Origin: Paenibacillaceae bacterium
Lineage (GTDB): Bacteria > Bacillota > Bacilli > Paenibacillales > NBRC-103111
Assembly (NCBI GenBank): GCA_029256185.1
Contig: JAQSYI010000039.1
Coordinates: 1-64,000, forward strand
Direction: 5' to 3'
Length of the DNA stretch: 64,000 nucleotides
Below are positions 25,333-33,960 of this stretch, piece by piece (position 1 is the stretch's first letter; the number at the start of each line of letters is the position of its first letter). The notes under the pieces are model-generated. The model worked only from the letters and a program-made list of their open reading frames with translations. It was not told where the DNA came from and made no database searches. A program made the position numbers and the translations under genes.

Positions 25333-27114
25333 ATGGAGGTTTTCAAACAGCTGAAGCAGTTTTATTGGAAGGACCGCAGATTTCTCTACGGCTCCTTGCT
25401 GTGTCTGATGACGGCAACGGCGCTGGGATTGGTGTACCCCAACCTGCTTCGGTACTTAATTGATGAGGTGATAACCAAAGGACAGTATGACAAGGTCCCT
25501 GCGCTATCCCTCTTCGTGGTTGCGGTAGTAGCAACTAAGGGGTGTTTTCAATTCGGAAGCGGGTTTATGGGAGGGCGGCTGGGCAACCGGATCGCTTATA
25601 ATCTGCGTGAGTCGCTCTATGAGAAGCTTCAATATTTATCATTCCAATATTATGACAAGGCACGCACAGGGGATCTCATGTCCCGGCTGACCCAGGATCT
25701 GGAGGCCATTCGGCAGTTCATCGCTTTTGGCTTTCCGCAAATTGTCAACGTAGTGATGATGGTCGTGTTCGGCTCGGCCATGATGCTGTCGATGAATTGG
25801 AAGCTGACGTTGGTTACGCTTATCACGATGCCGTTTTTGGTGGTGACGGCGGTGAAATTCGAAGGTAAGATTCATCCTGCCTTCCGCAGCATCCGCAAGT
25901 CCATGGGGTCCGTGACCACCGCCGCCCAGGAAAATATCACAGGTGTGCGGACGGTGAAATCCTTTGCCCGGGAACCCCATGAATTGAATAAGTTTTCCAA
26001 GATAAGCGAGGAGTACAAAGACAACAATATCCATGCCGCGAAGCTGTGGGCAACCTACTTTCCTGTAATGGAGCTGTTCGCGAGTCTTTGTGTCATGATT
26101 TTGATTGGTGTCGGCGGCTTCATGGTCATCAACGGGGAGATGAAGATCGGTGAGCTTGTGGCTTTTTCCAGCCTGATCTGGTATATTATCGGTCCGTTAT
26201 GGGGCATCGGTTTCCATATCAACAACTACACCCAATCGAAAACCTCCGGTGAACGGGTTCTGGAGATTCTCAATCAATATATTCATGTCAAGGACAAGGA
26301 TAAAGCTGTAGCTTTATCTCCCGATCAGATAAAGGGCCATATTCACTTCGATCATGTGAGCTTTCACTATCCGGATAAGGAACCGGCATTGACGGATTTC
26401 AATCTCGATGCGCCTGCAGGCAGTGTAATCGGTCTGCTGGGCGCTACAGGCTCAGGCAAATCCACTGTCATACAACTGTTGATGCGCGCTTATAACGTCA
26501 AGCAAGGCAAGATTACGTTGGATGGGCGAAACATTGACGATGTGAAGCTGGCCAGTCTCCGCGGTCAGATTGCCGTAGTGTTTCAGGAAACCTTCCTGTT
26601 CTCGGCCTCAATCCGCAATAACATTGCATACGGCAACCGGGATATTCCCATGGCGGACATCATCCGGGCCGCCAAGCTGGCGCAGGCCCATGAATTTATT
26701 ATGGAGCTGCCCCTGGGATATGACACGGTTGTAGGCGAGCGGGGCTTGGGACTGTCCGGCGGGCAGAAGCAACGGATCGCAATTGCCCGGGCTTTTATCA
26801 AGGACCCGAAGATTCTGGTGTTGGACGATGCCACAAGCGCCGTCGATATGGAGACGGAGCACGAGATACAGGCTGGCTTCAAGGAGCTGATGGCAGGCAG
26901 AACCACGTTTATTATCGCCCACCGGATCTCCTCTTTGCGCCAGGCCGATGAAATCATCGTGTTGGACAAAGGGCGTACCATTCAACGGGGAACCCACGAG
27001 GAGCTCCTGAAGCAACCGGGGCATTATTTGGATACCTTCAATATTCAGTATATGGACCGGCCCGGCCAAACCAATGATGCGCCGCAAGGAGACAGGAGGG
27101 TGTCCAATGGCTGA
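25333..27114 (+). CDS. ABC exporter half-transporter, degenerate-site subunit (BmrC/YheI-like)
   Basis: A 593-residue type IV ABC exporter subunit: six membrane helices (about 1-310) then a nucleotide-binding domain. It has Walker A GATGSGKST, signature LSGGQKQR and Walker B LVLDDATSAVD, where Asp replaces the catalytic Glu. Its Walker site would therefore be non-hydrolytic and pair with the subunit encoded next. Length and gene order match YheI/BmrC of the B. subtilis multidrug exporter. The ATG at 25333 has GGAGG 6 bases upstream. It overlaps the next gene by 8 bases. Confidence 0.92.
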   Translation: MEVFKQLKQFYWKDRRFLYGSLLCLMTATALGLVYPNLLRYLIDEVITKGQYDKVPALSLFVVAVVATKGCFQFGSGFMGGRLGNRIAYNLRESLYEKLQYLSFQYYDKARTGDLMSRLTQDLEAIRQFIAFGFPQIVNVVMMVVFGSAMMLSMNWKLTLVTLITMPFLVVTAVKFEGKIHPAFRSIRKSMGSVTTAAQENITGVRTVKSFAREPHELNKFSKISEEYKDNNIHAAKLWATYFPVMELFASLCVMILIGVGGFMVINGEMKIGELVAFSSLIWYIIGPLWGIGFHINNYTQSKTSGERVLEILNQYIHVKDKDKAVALSPDQIKGHIHFDHVSFHYPDKEPALTDFNLDAPAGSVIGLLGATGSGKSTVIQLLMRAYNVKQGKITLDGRNIDDVKLASLRGQIAVVFQETFLFSASIRNNIAYGNRDIPMADIIRAAKLAQAHEFIMELPLGYDTVVGERGLGLSGGQKQRIAIARAFIKDPKILVLDDATSAVDMETEHEIQAGFKELMAGRTTFIIAHRISSLRQADEIIVLDKGRTIQRGTHEELLKQPGHYLDTFNIQYMDRPGQTNDAPQGDRRVSNG

Positions 27115-29029
27115 TTCCGCCAAGCAGTCCGCCCGTACTCCCGGGCAGCAGAACCCTGGAGCGCAGCAGAACTCAGGGGCACAGCATAGCCCGGGAGCGC
27201 AACAAGGAGGTTCTCACGACAAAGGAAGCAAACCGGATGAGCGTTTTGTCTATCAGGACGATGATTTAATTGAAAAGCCGTTTAATTGGGGACAGGTGAG
27301 CAGACTGCTCTCTTACATGAAGCCGTACAGCCGGCAACTGCTGCCCATTATTCTGGTATCCATCATTTTGGTGACGCTGACCAAGCTGGCTATTCCGTTC
27401 CTGATCTCCCATGCCATCGATGACGCCATTTATCCCAAGGATAAGCGGCTGCTGCTGATCCTGACAGGAACAATGGGGGCCGTGTATATTATTCAATGGC
27501 TGGCCAATAATTTCAGGATCAGATTTACCAATATGATCGGCCACAGGGTCATTTACGATCTGCGCCAGGACCTGTTCGGCCGCATTCAACGGCTGAGCTT
27601 CCGGTTCTTCGACAAGCGTCCGGCCGGCTCCATCCTGGTACGCGTAACGAATGATGTGAACTCTTTGCAGGACTTGTTTACCAATGGTGTAGTTAACTCT
27701 CTGATTGATTGCATTCAATTGGCCGGTATCATTGTTTTGCTGCTTGCCATGAATTTCAAGCTGGGCCTAGCGGTTATCCTTACCGTACCCATTATGTTTT
27801 TTGTATCCACTTCACTCCGCAAGCGGATCAGACGGGCATGGCAGGATGTGCGGATGAAGCAATCCCGCATTAATTCCCATTTGAATGAGTCCATTCAAGG
27901 AATTAAGGTGACGCAGGCCTTTACTCAGGAAAAAGAAAACATGCAGTATTTCGAAGGAATGAACAAGGTAAACAAGAAGTCATGGGACACCGCCTCCGCG
28001 TTGAATCAGAGCTTTGGCCCGGTTATTGAAATAACAGGAGCCATTGGGTATTGCATCATGTTCTGGTACGGGGCCCACCTGGTGGAAGCAGACGGGCTAA
28101 CCGTAGGAGCGCTTGTGGGTTTCGCCACTTATATAGGGCAGTTCTGGGACCCGATCAACCGGCTGGGGCAGATGTACTCCCAATTGCTGGTGGCGATGGC
28201 CTCCTCCGAGCGAATCTTCGAGTTTATCGATGAACAGCCTAATGTCGCGGAGAAGAAGGAAGCTATCGAGCTTCCTCCCGTTGAAGGCCGCGTACACTTC
28301 GATCATATTGTCTTCGAATATGAGGCGGGGCGTCCGGCTCTCCGGGGGATTAACCTGAAGGTGCAGGCAGGACAATCTGTGGCGTTGGTGGGACACACGG
28401 GCTCCGGCAAAAGCACCATTATCAACCTGCTGAGCCGGTTCTATGATCCGCTGGAGGGAAGGGTACTGGTTGACGGCTGTGATATCCGGGATGTGACGCT
28501 TCAATCTCTTCGTTCCCAAATCTCAATTGTCATGCAGGACACCTTCATTTTCTCCGGAACCATCCGGGATAATATCCGGTACGGCCGGCTTGATGCTTCG
28601 GATGAGGAGGTGGAGTTGGCAGCCCAGGCGGTTTTCGCTCATGACTTTATCTCCCGTCTGCCCGATGGCTACGAGACAGAGGTAGAGGAGAGGGGCAACA
28701 GCCTGTCCATGGGGCAGCGCCAGTTGCTGTCCTTTGCCAGGGCGCTTCTGGCAGACCCGCGGGTACTCATACTGGATGAGGCCACGGCCAGCATTGACAC
28801 GGAGACGGAGCTGAAGATCCAGGAGGCGCTCAAAACCCTGCTCTTTGGCCGCACCTCCTTCATCATCGCCCATCGGCTGTCCACGATCCGCAATGCCAAC
28901 AACATTGTCGTATTGGATCATGGCCGGATTATGGAGACAGGAAGCCATGAGGAACTGATGCGCAAGGAAGGTATCTATTACGGGCTGATTCAGGCCCAAT
29001 ACCGCTTCTTAAGCGAAGCGGCGGGATAA
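27107..29029 (+). CDS. ABC exporter half-transporter, catalytic-site subunit (BmrD/YheH-like)
   Basis: A 640-residue partner of the preceding subunit. An N-terminal cytosolic extension of about 65 residues begins with Gln/Pro/Gly/Ala repeats (QQNPGA, QQNSGA, QHSPGA), then six membrane helices and a nucleotide-binding domain. It has Walker A GHTGSGKST, Walker B ILDEATASID with the catalytic Glu, and an altered signature LSMGQRQ in place of LSGGQ. The complementary defects in the two subunits give one canonical and one degenerate ATP site, the known pattern of heterodimeric exporters. Drugs or lipids are likely substrates. The start at 27107 follows AGGAGG. Confidence 0.92.
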   Translation: MADSAKQSARTPGQQNPGAQQNSGAQHSPGAQQGGSHDKGSKPDERFVYQDDDLIEKPFNWGQVSRLLSYMKPYSRQLLPIILVSIILVTLTKLAIPFLISHAIDDAIYPKDKRLLLILTGTMGAVYIIQWLANNFRIRFTNMIGHRVIYDLRQDLFGRIQRLSFRFFDKRPAGSILVRVTNDVNSLQDLFTNGVVNSLIDCIQLAGIIVLLLAMNFKLGLAVILTVPIMFFVSTSLRKRIRRAWQDVRMKQSRINSHLNESIQGIKVTQAFTQEKENMQYFEGMNKVNKKSWDTASALNQSFGPVIEITGAIGYCIMFWYGAHLVEADGLTVGALVGFATYIGQFWDPINRLGQMYSQLLVAMASSERIFEFIDEQPNVAEKKEAIELPPVEGRVHFDHIVFEYEAGRPALRGINLKVQAGQSVALVGHTGSGKSTIINLLSRFYDPLEGRVLVDGCDIRDVTLQSLRSQISIVMQDTFIFSGTIRDNIRYGRLDASDEEVELAAQAVFAHDFISRLPDGYETEVEERGNSLSMGQRQLLSFARALLADPRVLILDEATASIDTETELKIQEALKTLLFGRTSFIIAHRLSTIRNANNIVVLDHGRIMETGSHEELMRKEGIYYGLIQAQYRFLSEAAG

Positions 29030-29065
29030 AGTGCAGATCTGTTTGGCTTGTTATCGGTAACTGCC

Positions 29066-29116
29066 AGACGCTGGACATGGCGCCATGAGGCTTAGGCTTC
29101 AGGGCGTCTTTTTATT
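29066..29116 (+). terminator. Probable terminator of the ABC exporter operon
   Basis: Arms AGACGCTG and CAGGGCGTCT (29066-29073 and 29100-29109) with a long, partly paired loop, followed by TTTTTATT. Confidence 0.6.
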
Positions 29117-29255
29117 GGCATGTAAGCCGCTTCACTCACTTCGCCTCGCCTTGTTTCGGTTCGTCGGCCGCCGGCATGATGCATCTCTGCTCGCTCCCTG
29201 GCTCTTTGTTCCTCCTTTAATCCATATGGCTCTCTGTTTCGCTCCCTGACTCCTT

Positions 29256-29321
29256 GTTCGCTCTTTGATGACTACTTGTTCACTCTGTGATGACTCCTTG
29301 TTTGCTCTCTGATGGCTACTT
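29256..29321. repeat. 22-bp degenerate tandem repeat, three copies
   Basis: Copies start at 29256, 29278 and 29300 and read like GTTCGCTCTTTGATGACTACTT with 4-6 changes each. A more diverged partial copy precedes them. Nothing else recognisable lies in 29117-29449, which is pyrimidine-rich on this strand. Confidence 0.7.
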
Positions 29322-29449
29322 ATTTGTCCTTAGTAGCTCCCTTCTCTCCCTAGTGCCTCATACTCCAAGCGCTTTTGGATACTATCCCTTTCGCTCAGTA
29401 TTCGGCCAATATGTTTCTCCTTTCCTATTCACCTAATCCCCTCGCCAAT

Positions 29450-29545
29450 CCCAAAGAACAACCCAAAGAACAACCCAAAGAACAACCCAAAGAACAACCC
29501 AAAGAACAACCCAAAGAACAACCCAAAGAACAACCCAAAGAACAA
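29450..29545. repeat. 12-bp perfect tandem repeat, eight copies
   Basis: Eight identical head-to-tail copies of CCCAAAGAACAA. The unit is a multiple of three and on the minus strand would read as LFFG repeated, within a 65-codon frame (29429-29626) that overlaps the end of the transposase-like gene. I regard that frame as fortuitous. Confidence 0.95.
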
Positions 29546-29598
29546 CCCTAAAAGTGGGGAGAGTCTTTTGGAAAATGTTATGTTCCAAGAAATTGCTT

Positions 29599-30570
29599 CT
29601 ACCCGTGAGGGCTTGTTGTAGCGCAAATTCGACTTACGCTCTCAAATATGGGTTTATCCGCCAACATCAGATTCATCCGGCAGCAAAATTCGTGAAGGTA
29701 GGTTTGCAGATGTTTCTTGCCTATCCCATGAAACGTATGATGAAACCAGCGGCGCGCTTGGTTCACCAGCGGCATGGAGATCTTATCGCTGCGGTGAAAA
29801 TGCCGGTTGATCAGACACTCGGCTACCGTTGCATCTTTCTCCATATGCTCCCGGCGAAAATTAATGACCGCCTCAGGGTGAATCCGCCGTTGGGAAAGGT
29901 ACTTCTCTGGAACAGCCTGCATGGAAATTTGTCCCGGAGTACCTTCCTCCGACAATGAAGCACCTACCAGCAGTGTCGTTTCCCCAGGATGGGCAACAAA
30001 AGGCTGGTACATAGGCGGACGTCCATAAGCTGCATCATGAATCACCACCTCGCCTGTCAAGGGAGTCTCTGCTGTTGCTTCCGACATGGCGGAACGAATT
30101 TTATGCAGTATACTCCAAGCGGTTTTGTAGGTGACAGCCAGCAGGCTTTGCAGCCGAAGAGCGCTGATGCCCTGTTCAGGATTAGACATGAGCCGAATCG
30201 CGGCAAACCATTTGGTCAAAGGGGTGTGTGATCCTTCCATCACGGTCCCAGTCGTCAAGGAAGTCTGGTGACGGCAACGGGCGCATTCATATAGGGGAAG
30301 ACGGCGGGTAGAGATGGAATAGGCATGGCGGTGCCTGCAAATAGGGCATACAAACCCCTGGGGCCATTTCATACGAAACAAATAATTCATACAGGCAGAT
30401 TCGGTATCCAGCTTCTCTTCAGCGGGCAGACAGGTCAGAGAGATAGACGAAGGAGCATCAGGCAGACAAGTTAGAGGGATAGAAGAATCGTCAGGCAGAC
30501 AGGTTATAGAAATGGGAGCAGAATCGTCAGGCAGACGGGTGAGAGAAATGGGCGAAGCAACGTCTGGCAA
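29599..30570 (-). CDS. IS1595/ISXO2-like transposase, probably degenerate or domesticated
   Basis: About 323 residues. An N-terminal tract of four 11-12 residue repeats (LPDDSAPISITC type, about 1-50) precedes a transposase zinc ribbon (CPICRHRH and CARCRHQ), the conserved MKWPQGFVCP and FAAIRLM segments, and a C-terminal ISXO2-type core ending HGIGKKHLQTYLHEFCCRMN. One candidate catalytic Asp is visible in VVIHDAAYG, but I cannot find the second Asp of the DDE/DDN site or terminal inverted repeats. The start is uncertain: TTG at 30570 or GTG at 30579, both near GGAGG. The surrounding kilobase is full of short tandem repeats. Confidence 0.75.
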   Translation of the reverse strand: MPDVASPISLTRLPDDSAPISITCLPDDSSIPLTCLPDAPSSISLTCLPAEEKLDTESACMNYLFRMKWPQGFVCPICRHRHAYSISTRRLPLYECARCRHQTSLTTGTVMEGSHTPLTKWFAAIRLMSNPEQGISALRLQSLLAVTYKTAWSILHKIRSAMSEATAETPLTGEVVIHDAAYGRPPMYQPFVAHPGETTLLVGASLSEEGTPGQISMQAVPEKYLSQRRIHPEAVINFRREHMEKDATVAECLINRHFHRSDKISMPLVNQARRWFHHTFHGIGKKHLQTYLHEFCCRMNLMLADKPIFESVSRICATTSPHG

Positions 30571-30831
30571 ATTAAGCACCTCCGGAAGCTGGGATGTTTC
30601 TAAGACAGCACGAATTGAGGATATATTCTCATTATATCGAACAAATGTTCTTATTTCAAGCGATTGTTGATGAAATAATGAATGAAATGCAATTAACTCA
30701 AGAGGAGATGTAGAGGTCAGCTATCAAGACGGGGGCGCAAGAGGACGAGTTAGCTGACGGAATATATGTATGGGTCAAGTATTCTCCTGATGGAAGGGGA
30801 TAGTGTCCAAAAGGCAGGGAAAGCACTTATA

Positions 30832-30930
30832 CTCTCCGAACTGCTCCGAACTGCTCCGAACTGCTCCGAACTGCTCCGAACTGCTCCGAACTGCTCCGAA
30901 CTGCTCCGAACTGCTCCGAACTGCTCCGAA
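30832..30930. repeat. 10-bp perfect tandem repeat, about ten copies
   Basis: Nine exact copies of CTGCTCCGAA from 30841 to 30930, preceded by one near copy. The unit is not a multiple of three, so all three frames through it cycle the same SELLRTAPNC-type peptide. Frames such as 30766-31062 and 30750-30947 are artefacts of this. It lies 190 bp upstream of the GDSL hydrolase gene. The rest of 30580-31119 shows no gene. Confidence 0.95.
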
Positions 30931-31119
30931 CTCCCCCACCATCCCACCCCTAAGGAGAAGAAATCCAGAGATACGGACCCAATTTTTCATAAAGGAATGT
31001 TAGATGACGGCGGGTCCGGGGCTGAATTTCATGGATTTGCAAAATGCAGGAGGAAGTTTTAATCTTAACATAAGCTTAACCGCGGATAAGTCAGTGCAAC
31101 GAACGGAGGCAAAGTGAGG

Positions 31120-31938
31120 ATGGGCAATACCAACCGGTTATGGCGGATTACGGGCGCTATCGGACTTATTTCCACCTTGGTACTGGTGGCGGGTCTAATT
31201 TACGGGGTAAAAACGGTTCTCTATCCAAGCGGAGACAAGCTGCCGGAGGCGGTGGCGGTGCCTTCAGAACAGGAAACGGCCGGGCAGAAGGATAAGGTGC
31301 AGATTCTGGCCATGGGAGATTCTCTTACCAAAGGGGTCGGCGACGACAGCGGAGAGGGCTACGTATTCAAGGTGAAGAAGCTGCTGGAAGACAGAGTGGA
31401 CAAGCCTGTCTATGTATGGAACTTTGCCGTGAACGGAGCAAAGACCTCCGATCTGCTGGCCGAGCTCAATAAGCCTACTGCAAGGGACTACATCTCCCAG
31501 GCGGACATTATTATGTTCACCATCGGGGGCAATGACCTCAATCAGGCCGCTGCGGCAAGCGGGCAAACCATGGACACGCTGCCAACCGAAATATCCTTCC
31601 AATTCGACGAATTGTCTAAGCAGCTGCCGGAGACAGTGGGCCGGTTTAATGAAATCATCGACAAGTTCGCTGAGTTTAATCCTGATGCGCAGATTGTCTA
31701 TGTAGGCTTGTATCATCCGTTTGCGGAGTTCGATACGGACCGGCTGGGCTCTTTATGGCTGGGCAAGTGGAACGATGCGGCTTTTCAGGCGGCGAACCGC
31801 CATGCCAATGTAACGGTTGTTCCTACATATGATTTATTCCAGAACCATTGGCAGGATTATTTGTATACCGATCATTTTCATCCCAATGAAGCTGCATATG
31901 AACAGATTGCCCTAAGAGTCGCGCAAGTGCTGAAGTAA
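31120..31938 (+). CDS. SGNH/GDSL-type esterase, membrane-anchored or secreted
   Basis: A 272-residue hydrolase with an N-terminal hydrophobic segment (about 10-30), so it acts outside the membrane. SGNH blocks are visible: Ser in AMGDSLTKG, Asn in NFAVNGAKT, GGND, and the Asp/His pair in TDHFHPN. It resembles the YpmR-type lipase/acylhydrolases of Bacilli. Both GTG 31114 and ATG 31120 are possible; GGAGG lies 4 and 10 bases upstream respectively. The ABC transporter genes follow 15 bases downstream, probably in one transcript. Confidence 0.9.
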   Translation: MGNTNRLWRITGAIGLISTLVLVAGLIYGVKTVLYPSGDKLPEAVAVPSEQETAGQKDKVQILAMGDSLTKGVGDDSGEGYVFKVKKLLEDRVDKPVYVWNFAVNGAKTSDLLAELNKPTARDYISQADIIMFTIGGNDLNQAAAASGQTMDTLPTEISFQFDELSKQLPETVGRFNEIIDKFAEFNPDAQIVYVGLYHPFAEFDTDRLGSLWLGKWNDAAFQAANRHANVTVVPTYDLFQNHWQDYLYTDHFHPNEAAYEQIALRVAQVLK

Positions 31939-31953
31939 GGGAGGCATGCAGGA

Positions 31954-32913
31954 ATGAGCAGTCATAAGGCGGTGCTGTCCGTACGTGATTTGAAGAAGAG
32001 GATCAAGGATAAGTGGCTTGTAAAAGGTGTAACCTTCGACATAAGCCCAGGCGAAGTATTCGGTTTCCTGGGGCCGAACGGGGCTGGCAAAACAACGACG
32101 ATCCGCATGCTGGTCAATCTGATTAAACCAACGGAAGGTACGGTGGAGATCTGTGGGATTCCGCTGAAGGAAAGGCCCTTCGAGGCCTTGCGGCAGGTTG
32201 GCTGCATTGTGGAAAATCCCGAGCTGTACCCGTATCTGTCTGGCTGGGAAAACCTGGAGCATTTCGCCAGAATGCTGCAAGGGGTAACGGAGGAGCGGAT
32301 TCATGAGGTTGTGGGAATCGTCGGTATGCAGCAACGGATTCACGACAAGGTGAAGACTTATTCCCTGGGCATGCGCCAGAGGTTGGGAATTGCCCAGGCG
32401 CTGCTCGGTTCTCCCAGGCTGCTGATCTTGGATGAGCCGACCAATGGCCTGGACCCCCAGGGCATCAAGGAGATGCGGGAATTCATCCGCAAGCTGGCAG
32501 CAGAGGGATTGAGCGTATTCGTCTCCAGCCATCTGTTGTCGGAGATTCAGCTCATGTGTGATCGTGTAGCCATTATTACCCATGGAGCTGTTATTGCCGT
32601 CGGAGACGTCAAAGACCTGATTAAGAAGGAGCTCAGCACGGTTGTGTGGCATGCGGCTCCCCGGGCAAAGGCTCTGGAATTGCTCGCTTCTTCCTTGCAG
32701 GTTGTGGTGAAAAGCGATGAGGAGATCATTCAGCAGGAGCTTGACGGGACCGATGCAGAGCAGGGAATTGTAACGGAAATGAACGCCTCGCACATTCCGG
32801 AGCTAACCCGGACTCTTATGGCGCAAGATGTGCTGGTGTACGGAGCGGCGGTAAAAAATCCCACGCTGGAAGATCTGTTCCTGCGTCTTACGGAGGGCGG
32901 GCGCATTGAGTAG
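31954..32913 (+). CDS. ABC transporter ATP-binding protein
   Basis: A 319-residue ATPase of the ABC-2/DrrA type. Walker A is GPNGAGKTT, signature YSLGMRQRL, Walker B LLILDEPTNGLD, and the switch His lies in SSHLLSE. A C-terminal extension of about 90 residues is typical of bacitracin- or antibiotic-type exporters. The membrane partner overlaps it by 8 bases. The substrate is unknown. Confidence 0.94.
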   Translation: MSSHKAVLSVRDLKKRIKDKWLVKGVTFDISPGEVFGFLGPNGAGKTTTIRMLVNLIKPTEGTVEICGIPLKERPFEALRQVGCIVENPELYPYLSGWENLEHFARMLQGVTEERIHEVVGIVGMQQRIHDKVKTYSLGMRQRLGIAQALLGSPRLLILDEPTNGLDPQGIKEMREFIRKLAAEGLSVFVSSHLLSEIQLMCDRVAIITHGAVIAVGDVKDLIKKELSTVVWHAAPRAKALELLASSLQVVVKSDEEIIQQELDGTDAEQGIVTEMNASHIPELTRTLMAQDVLVYGAAVKNPTLEDLFLRLTEGGRIE

Positions 32914-33898
32914 CTTGTATCCCCTGATTCAGAATGAAACGATCAAGATGATCAAAAAGCGCCGGTTCATGGTTATTTTCCTGATTTTGCTTGTGCTTAT
33001 TCCGATTTTCACTTATGCTCAGTACCGGGTATCCGCGGAGCGGGAGAAGCAGTTCGGCACCAGCAACTGGAGGGTCGAGGCAGAGCAAAGCCTGAAGGAT
33101 ATGACCAACCGGTTGAGCAGCCCCAGAGTACCGGAGGAATGGAAGAGGTACATGAAGGTGGAGATGACGCGGATTCAGTATGCACTGGAGAGGGATGTGA
33201 ATCCGACTACTCCCAATGGAGTAACCTTTACGCGGGAGTTTATGAAAAATGCGCTCTCCCTGTTCGTTCCCCTCCTGATTGCAGTTGTAGGGGCGGATCT
33301 GGTATCCTCGGAACAGTCCTCGGGAACCATTAAGCTGCTGCTTACAAGACCGGTTCCCAGGTGGAAGATATTGACGAGCAAGCTGATTGCGCTGGTTATG
33401 TTTGTCTCGCTGATCACGGTGATGATTGGGGTCATCTGCTACTTCGTCTCAGGGTCCGTGTTCGGCTTCCATGGCTGGGATGAGCCCGTGCTGGTAGGTT
33501 ACCGGATCGTAGGAGAGGAGCTTTCCACGGCAGATGTGTATTCTGTATCTCAGTGGAGGTTCATCCTGATGGAATATGGCCTGGCCTGGTATCCTCTGGT
33601 GGTGGTGGCGTGCATTACGATCATGGTGTCGGTGCTGGTGCGCAGTACCGCGGCCGGCATGGGAATTATGCTGGCAACCCTAATAGCCGGCACGATTTTG
33701 GCAGAGATGGCCTCGTCATGGACCAGTGCCAAGTATCTGTTCATGCTGAATCTGGGCACGATTGATTTTCTATCGGGGGCTTTGCCTTCTATTCCGGGCC
33801 TGACATTGACATTTTCGTTGACAGTGCTGACGGTTTGGGCGGCGGGAGCGCTGGTGACGGCATATGCGGTGTTTACAAAACGGGATATTTTAAACTAG
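32906..33898 (+). CDS. ABC-2 family transporter permease
   Basis: A 330-residue membrane protein with about six helices: one near 22-40, a large loop to about 110, then helices near 115-135, 160-185, 225-245, 250-270 and 300-320. It carries the ABC-2 pattern SSEQSSGTIKLLLTRPV between helices 2 and 3. It starts at TTG behind GGAGGG, overlapping the ATPase gene. It forms the channel for the adjacent ATPase. Confidence 0.92.
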   Translation: MSSLYPLIQNETIKMIKKRRFMVIFLILLVLIPIFTYAQYRVSAEREKQFGTSNWRVEAEQSLKDMTNRLSSPRVPEEWKRYMKVEMTRIQYALERDVNPTTPNGVTFTREFMKNALSLFVPLLIAVVGADLVSSEQSSGTIKLLLTRPVPRWKILTSKLIALVMFVSLITVMIGVICYFVSGSVFGFHGWDEPVLVGYRIVGEELSTADVYSVSQWRFILMEYGLAWYPLVVVACITIMVSVLVRSTAAGMGIMLATLIAGTILAEMASSWTSAKYLFMLNLGTIDFLSGALPSIPGLTLTFSLTVLTVWAAGALVTAYAVFTKRDILN

Positions 33899-33960
33899 AA
33901 TGTTAAAAGTGAGTTATACGGTTGAAAGTGACTTAAATGAAATGAAGGTGGCGCGCAACC

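Noticed and set aside
29429..29626. 65-codon LFFG-repeat frame
   Set aside because: It is the translation of the 12-bp tandem repeat and overlaps the transposase-like gene end.
29400..30720. Complete insertion sequence
   Set aside because: I could not find terminal inverted repeats or a target duplication around the transposase-like gene.
29256..30930. CRISPR array
   Set aside because: The repeats are contiguous short units of 10, 12 and 22 bp with no unique spacers, and no cas gene is present.
30766..31062. 98-codon frame and its relatives on both strands over the 10-bp array
   Set aside because: A 10-bp repeat without stop codons keeps all frames open; no start context and no domain.
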